From contig NZ_QLTT01000010.1 in NCBI RefSeq assembly GCF_003269295.1, positions 280,076-344,075 of the forward strand: a stretch of 64,000 nt of DNA, written 5' to 3'. A model generated the notes under the pieces. That model did not search any database, was not told the DNA's origin, and worked only from the letters and a program-made list of their open reading frames with translations. Each line of letters starts with the position of its first letter. The first letter of the stretch is position 1. Position numbers and translations under genes: made by a program. Below, piece by piece: positions 32,358 through 40,954 of this stretch. The DNA is from Lentzea atacamensis (GTDB taxonomy: Bacteria > Actinomycetota > Actinomycetes > Mycobacteriales > Pseudonocardiaceae).

Positions 32358-33848
32358 CTAGCAGCTGCCGATCCACGAGCACTCGACGTCGTAACGTTCC
32401 TGAGGCGCCGACTCGATCCTCGGTGTGGCCACGCCGGCGCCGCCGTCCGAGGCCAGGCGCACGACGATCCTGTCCTCCACCGTCTTCGGGTTGACGGACC
32501 GCAGGACGTTGTTCTGCACCACCGAGAACACGAGCTCCCGGTTGTCCTGCGTCCTCACGTAACCGGACAGGGACGAGACGCCGGTGAGCGATCCCGTCTT
32601 GGCCTTCACGTTGCCCGCGGCCGGGGTGTTCTTCATGCGGTTGACGAGCGTGCCGTCGACACCGGCGACCGGCAGCGACGCCTGCCACGCCGCGAACCAC
32701 GGCTTGGTCTTCGCCTTGAGCAGCAACGAGGCGAGGTCGTCCGGCGAGAACTGGCTCATCCGCGACAGGCCGGAGCCGTCGAAGACCTCGACCGAGTTCG
32801 GGTCGACGCCGAGACCCGGCCACGTGGTGCTGAGCTGGCGGACGCCGTTCGAGAACGAGCCGCCCGCAGTCTTGACCAGCACCTCCGCCAGCATGTTGTT
32901 GCTGTTCTTGAGCAACGGCACGTTCAGCTGGCTCAGCGGGGCGGACTCGTCGGACGCGAGCACCGCGGCACCGGCCGGCGCCTTGGCCCGCTTGACCCCG
33001 CCCGTGACGACGATCCCGTTCTGCTTCAACGCCTTGCGGAACACCGACGTGACGAGCCCCGCCGGATCCTTGACCGTCGAGAGCCTGGTGGTCTCGACGG
33101 ACGTGGAACCGCTGACCCTGATCACGTTCGTGCCGTGCTCGCGCTCCACGGAGATGCCCGCGGTGCCGGTCGTCGCCGTGGAGACGATCTGCACGTGGTC
33201 GTTGGCCGGCTCGACGCTGACCACGGCCGGGGCACCCGCCGCGGCACCCGGCTTCACGCGCACGATCACCGTGCCGGCGCTGAACTTCTCGTCCGGCGAC
33301 AGCGTGAGCGCCGACGTCTCCGCGTTGTACGAGTAGGGCTCGTCGTCCCACGCCCAGCCGGTTCCGTACGGCTGAGCGTCGAACTTGGTGTCGTCGACGA
33401 CCAACGCGCCGTTGACCACCTTGACCCCGCTGGCTTTCAACGTGTCCGCGAGCTGCTGGTAGCGCTTCTGCGACATCGTCGGGTCACCGCCGCCGCGCAA
33501 CACCAGGTCGCCGTTGAGCACCGGCCCGAACCTCGTGCCGTTCGACACCAGCTCGGTCTTCCAGCGGTGGTCCGGTCCCAGCAGGTCCAGCGCCGCGGCG
33601 GTGGTGACCATCTTCATGTTCGACGCGATCTGCGAACGCCGGCCGCTCTGCCTGGTGTAGACGACCTCACCGGTGGTCGCGTCCCGCACGATCACGCCGA
33701 CGTCGGCGCCCTTGAGCGCCCCGACGGCGAGAATCGCGTCGAGATCGGCGGTCAGCGCTTCGTTGCCGACCGCCACCGCGCCGCCGCTGGACGTCAGGGT
33801 CAACCCTGCCGCCACAGCGACGACCGCCCCCAGTAAGTGAAATTTCAC
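32358..33848 (-). CDS. dacB: D-alanyl-D-alanine carboxypeptidase/endopeptidase (PBP4)
   Basis: This 496-residue S13-family penicillin-binding protein trims or cleaves peptidoglycan cross-links outside the membrane. A signal peptide (about residues 1-27) precedes the catalytic domain. The three motifs are present: the nucleophile Ser76 in SNMK, SNN in LLKNSNNMLAEV, and KTG in KAKTGSLTGVSSLSGY. The two extra domains of PBP4 lie between the first two motifs. The C-terminus ends with two cysteines (CSWIGSC). The GTG start overlaps the gnd stop as GTGA, an odd link between cell-wall and pentose-phosphate genes that recurs in some actinomycetes. Confidence 0.9.
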   Translation of the reverse strand: MKFHLLGAVVAVAAGLTLTSSGGAVAVGNEALTADLDAILAVGALKGADVGVIVRDATTGEVVYTRQSGRRSQIASNMKMVTTAAALDLLGPDHRWKTELVSNGTRFGPVLNGDLVLRGGGDPTMSQKRYQQLADTLKASGVKVVNGALVVDDTKFDAQPYGTGWAWDDEPYSYNAETSALTLSPDEKFSAGTVIVRVKPGAAAGAPAVVSVEPANDHVQIVSTATTGTAGISVEREHGTNVIRVSGSTSVETTRLSTVKDPAGLVTSVFRKALKQNGIVVTGGVKRAKAPAGAAVLASDESAPLSQLNVPLLKNSNNMLAEVLVKTAGGSFSNGVRQLSTTWPGLGVDPNSVEVFDGSGLSRMSQFSPDDLASLLLKAKTKPWFAAWQASLPVAGVDGTLVNRMKNTPAAGNVKAKTGSLTGVSSLSGYVRTQDNRELVFSVVQNNVLRSVNPKTVEDRIVVRLASDGGAGVATPRIESAPQERYDVECSWIGSC

Positions 33849-35275
33849 GCTTCCACCTCGGTCCTGTCTCCCGACCACAGCGTGTGGAAGCTACCGGGCT
33901 TGTCGGTGCGCCGGTAAGTGTGCGCGCCGAAGAAGTCCCGCTGTCCCTGGACGAGGGCGGCGGGCAGGCGCTCGGAGCGAAGACCGTCGTAGTAGGCCAG
34001 CGCGGACACGAACCCCGGCGTCGGCACACCGGATTCGACCGCACGGACCACGACCCTGCGCCAGGCTGCTTCCGCGTTCTGCACCGCGTCGCGGAAGTAG
34101 TTGTCCACCAACAGGGACGCGATGTCCGGGTTCGCGTCGTAGGCCTCGCGGATGCGGTTGAGGAACTGCGCTCGGATGATGCAGCCGCCGCGCCAGATCG
34201 TCGCCATGGCGCCGAGGTCGATGTTCCACTCGAAGTTCTTCGATGCTTCGCGGATCATGTCGAAGCCCTGCGCGTACGCGACGACCTTCGACGCGTAGAG
34301 CGCCTGGCGCACGTCGTCGACCAGTTCGGCGTCCGGCTTCGCCACGACCTCGCTGGCACCGAACGCGTCGCGCACGGCCTTGCGCTGGTCGGTGTGGCCG
34401 GACAGCGAGCGCGCGAACACGGCCTCGGCGATTCCGGTGACCGGGACGCCCAGTTCCAGCGCCTCCTGCACGGTCCAGCGGCCGGTGCCCTTCTGCTCAG
34501 CCGCGTCCTCGATGACCTGCACCAGCGGCGTGCCGCCCGCGTCGACGTGCTTGAGGACCTCGGCGGTGATCTCGACCAGGTACGACTCCAGGTCGCCGGA
34601 GTTCCACTGCGTGAACACCTCGGAGATCTCGGCGGGAGTCTGCCCGCCGACGCGGCTCAGCAGGTCGTACGCCTCGGCGATCAGCTGCATGTCGGCGTAC
34701 TCGATGCCGTTGTGCACCATCTTCACGAAGTGCCCGGCGCCGTCCGGCCCGACGTGCACGCAGCACGGCTGACCGTCCACCTTGGCCGCGATCTCCTCGA
34801 AGACCGGGCCGACGTGCTTGTACGACTCGGCGGGACCGCCCGGCATGATGCTGGGGCCGTTGAGCGCGCCCTCCTCGCCACCGGAGATGCCGGCGCCGAC
34901 GAACAGCAGCCCCTTCTCCTTCAGCGCGGCCTCACGGCGGCGCGTGTCGGCGTAGTGGGCGTTGCCGCCGTCGATGACCATGTCGCCGGGCTCCAGCAGC
35001 CCGCTCAGCTCGTCGATGACGGCATCGGTCGGGCCGCCCGCCTTGACCATGATGATGATCTGGCGCGGCGTCTGCAGGCTGTCCACGAGATCCTGCAGCG
35101 TCTCGGCGCCGACGAAGTCGCCCTCGTGACCGTGCTCCTCGAGCAGGGCCTTCATCTTCGCGGGCGTCCGGTTGTGCACGGCGACTTTGAAGCCGTGCCG
35201 CGCGAGGTTGCGCGCGAGGTTGCTGCCCATGGTGGCGAGACCGGTGACCGCGATGCGTGCTTTGCCTTCCGTCAT
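33845..35275 (-). CDS. gnd: 6-phosphogluconate dehydrogenase, NADP-dependent
   Basis: This 476-residue enzyme oxidatively decarboxylates 6-phosphogluconate to ribulose 5-phosphate and yields NADPH. The cofactor loop reads GLATMGSNLARNLA with the NADP-selecting NRTPAKM. The catalytic Lys and substrate loop are in DGAGHFVKMVHNGIEYADM, and the C-terminal signature EQKGTGRWTVQEALELGVP is intact. Its length fits the long (tetrameric domain-swapped) type. It is first in a two-gene unit with dacB. Confidence 0.95.
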   Translation of the reverse strand: MTEGKARIAVTGLATMGSNLARNLARHGFKVAVHNRTPAKMKALLEEHGHEGDFVGAETLQDLVDSLQTPRQIIIMVKAGGPTDAVIDELSGLLEPGDMVIDGGNAHYADTRRREAALKEKGLLFVGAGISGGEEGALNGPSIMPGGPAESYKHVGPVFEEIAAKVDGQPCCVHVGPDGAGHFVKMVHNGIEYADMQLIAEAYDLLSRVGGQTPAEISEVFTQWNSGDLESYLVEITAEVLKHVDAGGTPLVQVIEDAAEQKGTGRWTVQEALELGVPVTGIAEAVFARSLSGHTDQRKAVRDAFGASEVVAKPDAELVDDVRQALYASKVVAYAQGFDMIREASKNFEWNIDLGAMATIWRGGCIIRAQFLNRIREAYDANPDIASLLVDNYFRDAVQNAEAAWRRVVVRAVESGVPTPGFVSALAYYDGLRSERLPAALVQGQRDFFGAHTYRRTDKPGSFHTLWSGDRTEVEA

Positions 35276-35384
35276 AGCGGACAGCCTGCCGTGTTCTCTC
35301 TCGTTTCGCGAGACGTCACAGGGTCTTCTCAGACTCTGTTTTGCCAGGTGAACCGCGTCACGCTGCGGTACGTATGGCTAGGCG

Positions 35385-35390
35385 TAAGTT
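35385..35390 (+). promoter_or_regulatory. -10 box for leaderless DUF2218 gene
   Basis: TAAGTT ends six bases before the ATG at 35397 and no ribosome site is seen, which suggests a leaderless transcript. Confidence 0.45.
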
Positions 35391-35396
35391 GGCTTC

Positions 35397-35699
35397 ATGA
35401 CCGAATTCACGAGCGTGGGACGCTCGGCGACGGACCGTGCCTCCAGGTACGGCTCGCAGCTGGTGAAGCACTTCACGCACAAGGACCTGGAGGGGTCCTG
35501 GGAGGACGGACGCGGCTTTGTCAGGTTCTCGCTGGGGCTGGCGGAGTTCACGGCCGCGGACGACGCGTTGATCATGCGCGTGGTGTCTTCGTCGGAGGAC
35601 GACGTGGCGCGGTTGCGCGACGTCGTCGAACGGCACCTGGTCCGGTTCGGAAACCGGGAGGAGCTCACCGTGTCCTGGGACTCAGGCAGCCAGGACTGA
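35397..35699 (+). CDS. DUF2218 domain protein
   Basis: This 100-residue cytoplasmic protein has the DUF2218 pattern: RYGSQLVKHFTHK near residue 18, then a beta-rich core (ADDALIMRVVSSSEDDVARL) and RFGNREELTVSW at the end. Family members often lie near iron-siderophore genes in actinobacteria, but none is nearby here. It is divergent from gnd and converges with the lysE gene, overlapping it by 18 bases. Function unknown. Confidence 0.8.
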   Translation: MTEFTSVGRSATDRASRYGSQLVKHFTHKDLEGSWEDGRGFVRFSLGLAEFTAADDALIMRVVSSSEDDVARLRDVVERHLVRFGNREELTVSWDSGSQD

Positions 35700-36275
35700 C
35701 GCTGCCATACCGATGAGAGCGGTACCACAGACCCGCTCGAACGTCGCGCGGATCTTGGGCTTGCTCAGCAGCGCGCCCAGCTGACGGGCGAGCGGCACGA
35801 CGATCACCCAGAACATCGCGAACACCCCGACGGTGACCGCGCTGAGGAGCGCGGCCTGCGGCAGCGGCGCGCTGCGCGGGTCCATGGCCTGCGGGATGAG
35901 GCTCAGGAACGTGAGCATCACCTTGGGGTTCAACAGGTCGCACAGCATGCCGCGCAGGAAGACGTTGCCCTTGTGCTGCTGTTCCTGCGTGGCCTTGCTC
36001 GCCGTCCTCAAGGTCATGAACCCGACGTAGGCCAGGTACAGCGCGCCGATGACCTTGACCACGAGCAACGCCGTCGGCACCGCGGCCACCAGCGCGCTCA
36101 GGCCGATGGTGGCGAGCGTGGCGTGGATCATCAGCCCGGTGATCACACCGAGCGCCGCCTCGACCCCCAGGCGCAGGCTCCGCACCGCGTTGCCCATGAT
36201 CAGCACGAGGTCCGGCCCCGGCACGATCATGATGATCAGGAGAGCGACCAGGAACGACGTCCACGCGATGTGCAT
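35682..36275 (-). CDS. LysE-family amino acid exporter
   Basis: This 197-residue membrane protein has six predicted helices and the LysE/RhtB signature near the N-terminus (LIIMIVPGPDLVLIMGNAV). The ATG at 36275 gives the standard MHIAWTSFL start; a GTG at 36293 would add six residues. It should export an amino acid. The divergent AsnC-type gene is its likely regulator, as in the classical LysE-LysG or AzlB-type arrangement. The 3' end overlaps the convergent DUF2218 gene. Confidence 0.88.
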   Translation of the reverse strand: MHIAWTSFLVALLIIMIVPGPDLVLIMGNAVRSLRLGVEAALGVITGLMIHATLATIGLSALVAAVPTALLVVKVIGALYLAYVGFMTLRTASKATQEQQHKGNVFLRGMLCDLLNPKVMLTFLSLIPQAMDPRSAPLPQAALLSAVTVGVFAMFWVIVVPLARQLGALLSKPKIRATFERVCGTALIGMAASVLAA

Positions 36276-36320
36276 GGGCTGATCGTCGTTCACTCGTTCG
36301 AGCGAGTTCCAGCTAGTCAG

Positions 36321-36326
36321 TACGAT
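36321..36326 (+). promoter_or_regulatory. -10 box for leaderless asnC-type gene
   Basis: TACGAT lies eight bases before the ATG at 36335, in the 59-nt divergent region shared with the exporter gene. No ribosome site is visible. Confidence 0.35.
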
Positions 36327-36334
36327 ATTCGGTC

Positions 36335-36844
36335 ATGCGCGAACAAGCCGAACTCGATTCGGTCGACTGGCACATCCTGGAGGAGTTGCAGAACGACGCG
36401 ACCCTGCCGAACCGGACACTGGCGGAGATCGTCGGCCTGGCGCCCTCGTCGTGCCTGCAGCGGGTGCGGCGGCTGCGTGAGCTCGGGGTGATCACGGGAT
36501 GCCACGCGGTGGTCGACCCGGCCACGACGGGGCTGCCGCTGGAGGCCGTGGTGTCGGTGAACGTGCGGCCGCACACCCGGCCGGTGGTGGCGGCGTTCCG
36601 GGCGTTCGTGATGGCTCAGCCGGAGACCCGGTCGATCTTCCACGTCTCCGGGCAGGCGGACTTCCTCATCCACATCGCTGTCGCGGATTCCACGCACCTG
36701 CAGGCGTTCCTGATGGACAAGATCGCGTCGCGGACCGAGGTGCGGAACCTGACGAGCTCGGTGGTGCTGGAGCGGGTGGAGACGCGGGCGTTGACGCCGC
36801 CGGCGAACCTGCGGCCGACTCACCGGCGGCGTCGAGCGGACTAG
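36335..36844 (+). CDS. Lrp/AsnC-family regulator
   Basis: This 169-residue protein has an N-terminal AsnC helix-turn-helix (about residues 8-60, LAEIVGLAPSSCLQRVRRLRE) and a C-terminal RAM ligand domain (about residues 70-155). It likely senses an amino acid and controls the divergent LysE-type exporter. The C-terminal tail is Arg-rich. The stop overlaps the stop of the broken Uma2 gene on the other strand. Confidence 0.9.
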   Translation: MREQAELDSVDWHILEELQNDATLPNRTLAEIVGLAPSSCLQRVRRLRELGVITGCHAVVDPATTGLPLEAVVSVNVRPHTRPVVAAFRAFVMAQPETRSIFHVSGQADFLIHIAVADSTHLQAFLMDKIASRTEVRNLTSSVVLERVETRALTPPANLRPTHRRRRAD

Positions 36845-37153
36845 CGCAGGCGAGCGAGGGCGTCGAGGTCGAACGTCAGCGTGGCCGGACGGGCTCAACT
36901 CAACCTTGCCCGTGCCGTCTTCGACGGGCTTGTAGACCCCATCGACAAGTTCGAACGCCACCAGCCTGACGGGTTCGTCAAGCTCAACGAGCCAGTAGTG
37001 GGCGATGCCGACTTTCGCGTACTGCGTCGGCTTCGTGACTCGGTCGGCGCGCTCCGACCCGGGTGACACGATCTCGACCGCAAGCACCACGTCCGCCGCC
37101 GCAAACCGCTTCGGACCGCGGACCGCCGCCTCGGTGGTCCGGCAAGGGCTTGG
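36841..37153 (-). pseudogene. Broken Uma2-family endonuclease gene
   Basis: The conserved core of Uma2 (DUF820, PD-(D/E)XK fold) is plain: FAAADVVLAVEIVSPGSE and then DRVTKPTQYAKVGIAHYWLV. The usual first 80 or so residues are missing; upstream the frame meets a TGA at 37154-37156. The 3' part is also shifted: after GTGKVELS the natural ending (ATLTFDLDALARLR, then TAG at 36841) lies in the next frame, so at least one base was gained or lost near 36885. Both defects mark a dead gene. A programmed frameshift would not restore the lost N-terminus. Confidence 0.8.
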
Positions 37154-37203
37154 TCACTCAGGCAGGTGGTTCGAACTGGTGTACGAGGTCACTCCCGATC
37201 GGG

Positions 37204-37533
37204 TTACTGGTCGTCGTCGTCGAACGGCTCGTGGTGCCAGCGCCACCCGGCAGTGCCGTCTCCGTGGACGTGGAGCCAGAACTCGGGCACCGGTTCTCCG
37301 TCCGGATACGTCATCGTGAGCGACTTCCGGATCTGGTGGTAGCAGGCGTCGGCCCGTTCGGGGTCCTCGTCGTCGATGGCTCGCTCCTGGTCGGCGAAGA
37401 CCGGCCGGAACTCCTCGAAACCGGGCAACGTCTCGATGGTCGCGTGCATCCACGGGAAGTCTCCGCCCGTCACCGTCAGGCGGGCGATCTCCTGACCCTC
37501 GTGGTGCAGCCGCCAGACATCACCGGTGTTCAC
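37204..37533 (-). CDS. Hypothetical protein, 109 residues
   Basis: The GTG start overlaps the thioesterase stop as GTGA. The product is acidic and Trp-rich (WRLHHEGQEIARLTVTGGDFPW at the front, EFWLHVHGDGTAGWRWHHE near the end) with no signal or membrane segment. Similar short proteins are common in Streptomyces and relatives, without a known role. It is the last gene of a likely pyk-tesB unit. Confidence 0.7.
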   Translation of the reverse strand: MNTGDVWRLHHEGQEIARLTVTGGDFPWMHATIETLPGFEEFRPVFADQERAIDDEDPERADACYHQIRKSLTMTYPDGEPVPEFWLHVHGDGTAGWRWHHEPFDDDDQ

Positions 37534-38441
37534 TCGTCATCGCCGGAAGGCTTGAGCACCCGGATCAGGCCCTCCTGCACCACCGTCGCCACCAGCTGCC
37601 CGTCCCGCGAGAAGAACTGCCCGGTGGCCAGCCCGCGGTTCCCGGACGCCGACGGCGAAGCTGTGTCGTACAACAGCCACTCGTCGGCCCGGAACGGCCG
37701 GTGGAACCACATCGCGTGGTCCAGAGAAGCACCGACGACCTTGTCCAGTCCCCAGTACACGCCGTGCTTGGCAAGAACCCCGTCCAGCAGGGTCATGTCC
37801 GACGCGTAGGTCATGATGCAGATGTGGAGCATCGGGTCGTCCGGCAGCTTGCCGTCGGCCTTCATCCACACCCGTGACGCGGCCTCGCCCGGACCGTCCT
37901 CACGCGACTCCCACGGCGGCTCGGTGACGTACCGCACGTCGATCGGGCGCGGGAACTTCGACGTGTGGAGCCCGTAGCCCGCGGCCGACTCGGTCCACGT
38001 GGCCAACGACTCGGGGTCCGGCACGGCCGGCATCGGGGAACCGTGCTCGACGCCCTGCTCCTCCAGCTGAAACGAGGCGGAGAGGGCGAAGATCGCCTTG
38101 CCGTGCTGCACGGCGACGACGCGGCGCGTGGTGAACGAGCGGCCGTCGCGGATGCGGTCCACCTCGTACACGATCGGCACGCGCGGGTCGCCGGGCCGGA
38201 TGAAGTACGAGTGCAGCGAGTGCACCCGGCGTTCGGCCGGGACGGTGCGACCGGCGGCGACCAGGGCCTGGCCCGCCACCTGCCCGCCGAAGACGCGCAC
38301 GGGCGACTCGGCGGGCGACACACCGCGGAAGATGTTCTCCTCGATGCGTTCCAGGTCGAGCAACGCGACCAGGTCGTCCACTGCGGACTGTCCGCTCAGG
38401 CCCGACGGGCTCATCGCAGCGGCGCGGGCGGCCTCTGTCAC
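37530..38441 (-). CDS. tesB: Acyl-CoA thioesterase II
   Basis: This 303-residue double-hotdog enzyme hydrolyses acyl-CoA to free acid and CoA. The N-terminal hotdog has FGGQVAGQALVAAGRTVP and the C-terminal one SLDHAMWFHRPFRADEWLLY; the catalytic Asp, Thr and Gln of the family fall in DHAMWFH, ASPSASG and GLATGQFF. The GTG start has GGAG six bases before it, within the short gap after the pyruvate kinase stop, so the genes are likely co-transcribed. Confidence 0.92.
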   Translation of the reverse strand: MTEAARAAAMSPSGLSGQSAVDDLVALLDLERIEENIFRGVSPAESPVRVFGGQVAGQALVAAGRTVPAERRVHSLHSYFIRPGDPRVPIVYEVDRIRDGRSFTTRRVVAVQHGKAIFALSASFQLEEQGVEHGSPMPAVPDPESLATWTESAAGYGLHTSKFPRPIDVRYVTEPPWESREDGPGEAASRVWMKADGKLPDDPMLHICIMTYASDMTLLDGVLAKHGVYWGLDKVVGASLDHAMWFHRPFRADEWLLYDTASPSASGNRGLATGQFFSRDGQLVATVVQEGLIRVLKPSGDDE

Positions 38442-38450
38442 GAAGTACTC

Positions 38451-39875
38451 CTAGGCGTGGTCGTCCTCCCCCAGCCGGTGCACCCGGATGAGGTTCGTCG
38501 ACCCAATGGTGCCAGGAGGCGAACCGGCGACGACCACCATGAGGTCACCCGGCTGGTAACGACCGATCTCCAGCATCGAGCTGTCGACCTGGCGGACCAT
38601 CTCGTCGGTGGACTCCACCTTCGGGACCAGGAACGTCTCGGTGCCCCACGTCAGCGAGAGCTGCGAGCGCACCGACTGCTCCGGCGTGAACGCCAGCAGC
38701 GGGAGGTGCGTGTGCAGCCTGGCCAGCCGGCGGACGGTGTCGCCGGACTGCGTGAAGGCGACCAGGGCCTTGGCGTTGAGACGCTCGCCGATGTCGCGGG
38801 CCGCGTACGAGATCACGCCGCGCTTGGTGCGCGGGACGTGGGTCAGCGGCGGCACGACGACGGACTCGGTCTCGACGGCCTCGATGATGCGGCCCATGGT
38901 CTTGACCGACTCGATGGCGTAGCGGCCGACGGAGGTCTCGCCGGAGAGCATCAGGGCGTCCGCGCCGTCGAGGACCGCGTTCGCGACGTCGGACGTCTCG
39001 GCGCGGGTCGGGCGGGAGTTGCTGATCATCGAGTCCAGCATCTGGGTCGCGACGATGACCGGCTTGGCGTTCTCGCGGGCGATCTGGATCGCTCGCTTCT
39101 GCACCAGCGGCACGCTCTCCAGCGGCAGCTCGACGCCCAGGTCACCGCGGGCGACCATGACGCCGTCGAAGGCGAGGACGATGGCCTCGAGGTTGTCCAC
39201 GGCCTCCGGCTTCTCGATCTTCGCGATCACCGGGAGGCGCTTGCCTCCCGAACGGTCCATGACCTGGTGGACCAGGTCGATGTCCGCCGGGGAGCGCACG
39301 AACGACAGAGCGATGAAGTCCACGCCCAGCTGGAGCGCGAACTCGAGGTCCTCGATGTCCTTCTCCGACAGCGCGGGCACGGAGACGTCCATGCCGGGCA
39401 GCGAGAGGCCCTTGTTGTTGCTGACTGGCCCGCCCTCGGTGACCTCGCACACGACGTCGGAACCTTCGACGTCGACGACCACGAGGCCGACCTTGCCGTC
39501 GTCCACGAGCAGGCGGTCGCCGACCTTGGCGTCCTTCGCGAGCTCCTTGTACGTCGTCGACACGCGGTCGTGCGTGCCTTCGACGTCCTCGACGGTGATG
39601 CGGACCACGTCGCCGGTGTTCCAGTCGACCGGACCCGCGGCGAACCGGCCGAGGCGGATCTTGGGGCCCTGGAGGTCGGCGAGGATGCCCACCGCGCGGC
39701 CCGACTCGTCAGCCGCTGCGCGGACCATGTCGTAGACCTGCTTGTGGTCGGCATGGCTGCCGTGGCTGAAGTTCATCCTGGCCACGTCCATACCGGCCGC
39801 TACCAGGTCGCGGACCTTGTCCGGCGTGCCAGTGGCGGGACCGAGGGTACAGACGATCTTTGCGCGTCGACTCAC
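38451..39875 (-). CDS. pyk: Pyruvate kinase
   Basis: This 474-residue enzyme converts phosphoenolpyruvate and ADP to pyruvate and ATP. It starts VSRRAKIVCTLGPATGT, the typical actinobacterial start, which places the GTG at 39875. The active-site elements are VARMNFSHGSHADH, VIAKIEKPEAVDNL with the catalytic Lys, MVARGDLGVELP for Mg binding, and the C-terminal effector domain from about residue 350. Longer starts reach into the divergent VanZ promoter and are not used. It leads a unit with tesB. Confidence 0.95.
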   Translation of the reverse strand: MSRRAKIVCTLGPATGTPDKVRDLVAAGMDVARMNFSHGSHADHKQVYDMVRAAADESGRAVGILADLQGPKIRLGRFAAGPVDWNTGDVVRITVEDVEGTHDRVSTTYKELAKDAKVGDRLLVDDGKVGLVVVDVEGSDVVCEVTEGGPVSNNKGLSLPGMDVSVPALSEKDIEDLEFALQLGVDFIALSFVRSPADIDLVHQVMDRSGGKRLPVIAKIEKPEAVDNLEAIVLAFDGVMVARGDLGVELPLESVPLVQKRAIQIARENAKPVIVATQMLDSMISNSRPTRAETSDVANAVLDGADALMLSGETSVGRYAIESVKTMGRIIEAVETESVVVPPLTHVPRTKRGVISYAARDIGERLNAKALVAFTQSGDTVRRLARLHTHLPLLAFTPEQSVRSQLSLTWGTETFLVPKVESTDEMVRQVDSSMLEIGRYQPGDLMVVVAGSPPGTIGSTNLIRVHRLGEDDHA

Positions 39876-39926
39876 GTCTGCAGAGACTAGTCCTGGTTCC
39901 TGGACCGATCCCGAACTACCCGCCGG

Positions 39927-39932
39927 TAATGT
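39927..39932 (+). promoter_or_regulatory. -10 box for leaderless vanZ-like gene
   Basis: TAATGT lies seven bases before the ATG at 39940 in the 64-nt gap divergent from pyk. No ribosome site is seen. Confidence 0.45.
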
Positions 39933-39939
39933 TCCGACA

Positions 39940-40284
39940 ATGGGTCGAGTCCTTCCCTTCGTGACCGCAGCGTTGCTCAGTGTCGTCATTTTGTTCACCC
40001 CCGAGTCAGGTGTGCCCACCGCGCCGCCGGGTACGGACAAGGTCATCCACGCGCTGCTGTTCGCGTTGCTCGCGTTCACCGGCATTTACGCGAAGATTTC
40101 TCGCATTTTGCCGCTGCTCGTGGTCTACGCCGGCGTTTCGGAGGTGCTGCAGGAGCTGATCACGCCCCTGCACCGCAGCGGCGACGTGCTCGACGCGCTG
40201 GTGGACGTGCTCGGGATCGGGCTGGGCTGGGCTACCGCGACCTGGCTTCGCTCACGCCGACGTGGTCCTCGCACCACGCGTTGA
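39940..40284 (+). CDS. VanZ-like membrane protein
   Basis: This 114-residue protein has three to four predicted helices and the VanZ-like motifs DKVIHALLFALLAF and EVLQELITPLHRSGDVLDALVD. VanZ homologues can give low-level teicoplanin resistance, but most short actinomycete copies have no tested role. The 3' end overlaps the convergent DUF2461 gene by 53 bases, an unusually long overlap, so one of the two stop assignments deserves care; both ends look coding. Confidence 0.75.
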   Translation: MGRVLPFVTAALLSVVILFTPESGVPTAPPGTDKVIHALLFALLAFTGIYAKISRILPLLVVYAGVSEVLQELITPLHRSGDVLDALVDVLGIGLGWATATWLRSRRRGPRTTR

Positions 40285-40879
40285 AGTCCTTGAGCTGCCG
40301 CCACGACTTTCGGACGCGGTCGAGGCACGCGGGCTCGTGCAGCACGTCGTCCGGCTCCCAGACCTTCCGCACGTAGATCGACCGGTGCTTGAGCAGGTCG
40401 AGGTGCGGGTGGTCGTCGGCGAACCCGCGCGGCCTGGACCTCATCACGTCGCCGCACAGCGTCCAGCCCTGCTTGACCAGCTTGTCGACGATCTTGCGCA
40501 GCAGGACGCCGTGCGCGTCGACGGAGGCGCGGTAGCGGGCGAGCTGGTCGGACGCCATGTGGAACGACCCGCCGCCGGTCATCAGTCCCTCGGGACTGAT
40601 CTGCACGTAGTACGCGCCGCCGCCACGTCCCTTTTCGATGACGCCGCCGCAGTGCGTCTTGTACGGCGTCTTGTCCTTGGCGAACCGCACGTCCCGGTAC
40701 GGGCGGAAGACCTTGCCAGGACCGAACTCCTTCTCCAGCGCGGCGAGCAGCGCCTCCATCGGCCCCCGCACGTCCCGCAGGTACGTCTCCTTGTTGTCGT
40801 CCCAGTACGCCTTCGAGTTGTCCAGTTCCAGACCGTCGTAGAAGTCGATGGCGTACTCGCCGAAACCGCTGAACGTCAC
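40232..40879 (-). CDS. DUF2461 family protein
   Basis: This 215-residue protein matches the DUF2461/TIGR02453 family: it starts FSGFGEYAIDFYDGLELDNSK, then has RPYRDVRFAKDKTPYKTHCGG and the long C-terminal helix with LKHRSIYVRKVWEPDD. The family is widespread, cytoplasmic and without a proven function. It overlaps the convergent VanZ-like gene by 53 bases. Confidence 0.85.
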   Translation of the reverse strand: MTFSGFGEYAIDFYDGLELDNSKAYWDDNKETYLRDVRGPMEALLAALEKEFGPGKVFRPYRDVRFAKDKTPYKTHCGGVIEKGRGGGAYYVQISPEGLMTGGGSFHMASDQLARYRASVDAHGVLLRKIVDKLVKQGWTLCGDVMRSRPRGFADDHPHLDLLKHRSIYVRKVWEPDDVLHEPACLDRVRKSWRQLKDFNAWCEDHVGVSEARSR

Positions 40880-40920
40880 CGCAACAGCCTAGGCGGATCG
40901 CCCATGCGCGTGAAATTCGT

Positions 40921-40947
40921 TTGAAGGCACACGATCACGGCCATAAT
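40921..40947 (+). promoter_or_regulatory. Leaderless promoter of the helicase-associated gene
   Basis: TTGAAG (40921-40926) and CATAAT (40942-40947) form a near-consensus pair with 15-base spacing. The ATG follows the -10 box after seven bases and there is no ribosome site, so the transcript is probably leaderless. Confidence 0.55.
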
Positions 40948-40954
40948 CAGATGA

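Noticed and set aside
36317..37090. One intact Uma2-like protein of 257 residues
   Set aside because: Only the middle matches Uma2; the end is an out-of-frame run through the antisense of the asnC-type gene, so the gene is broken.
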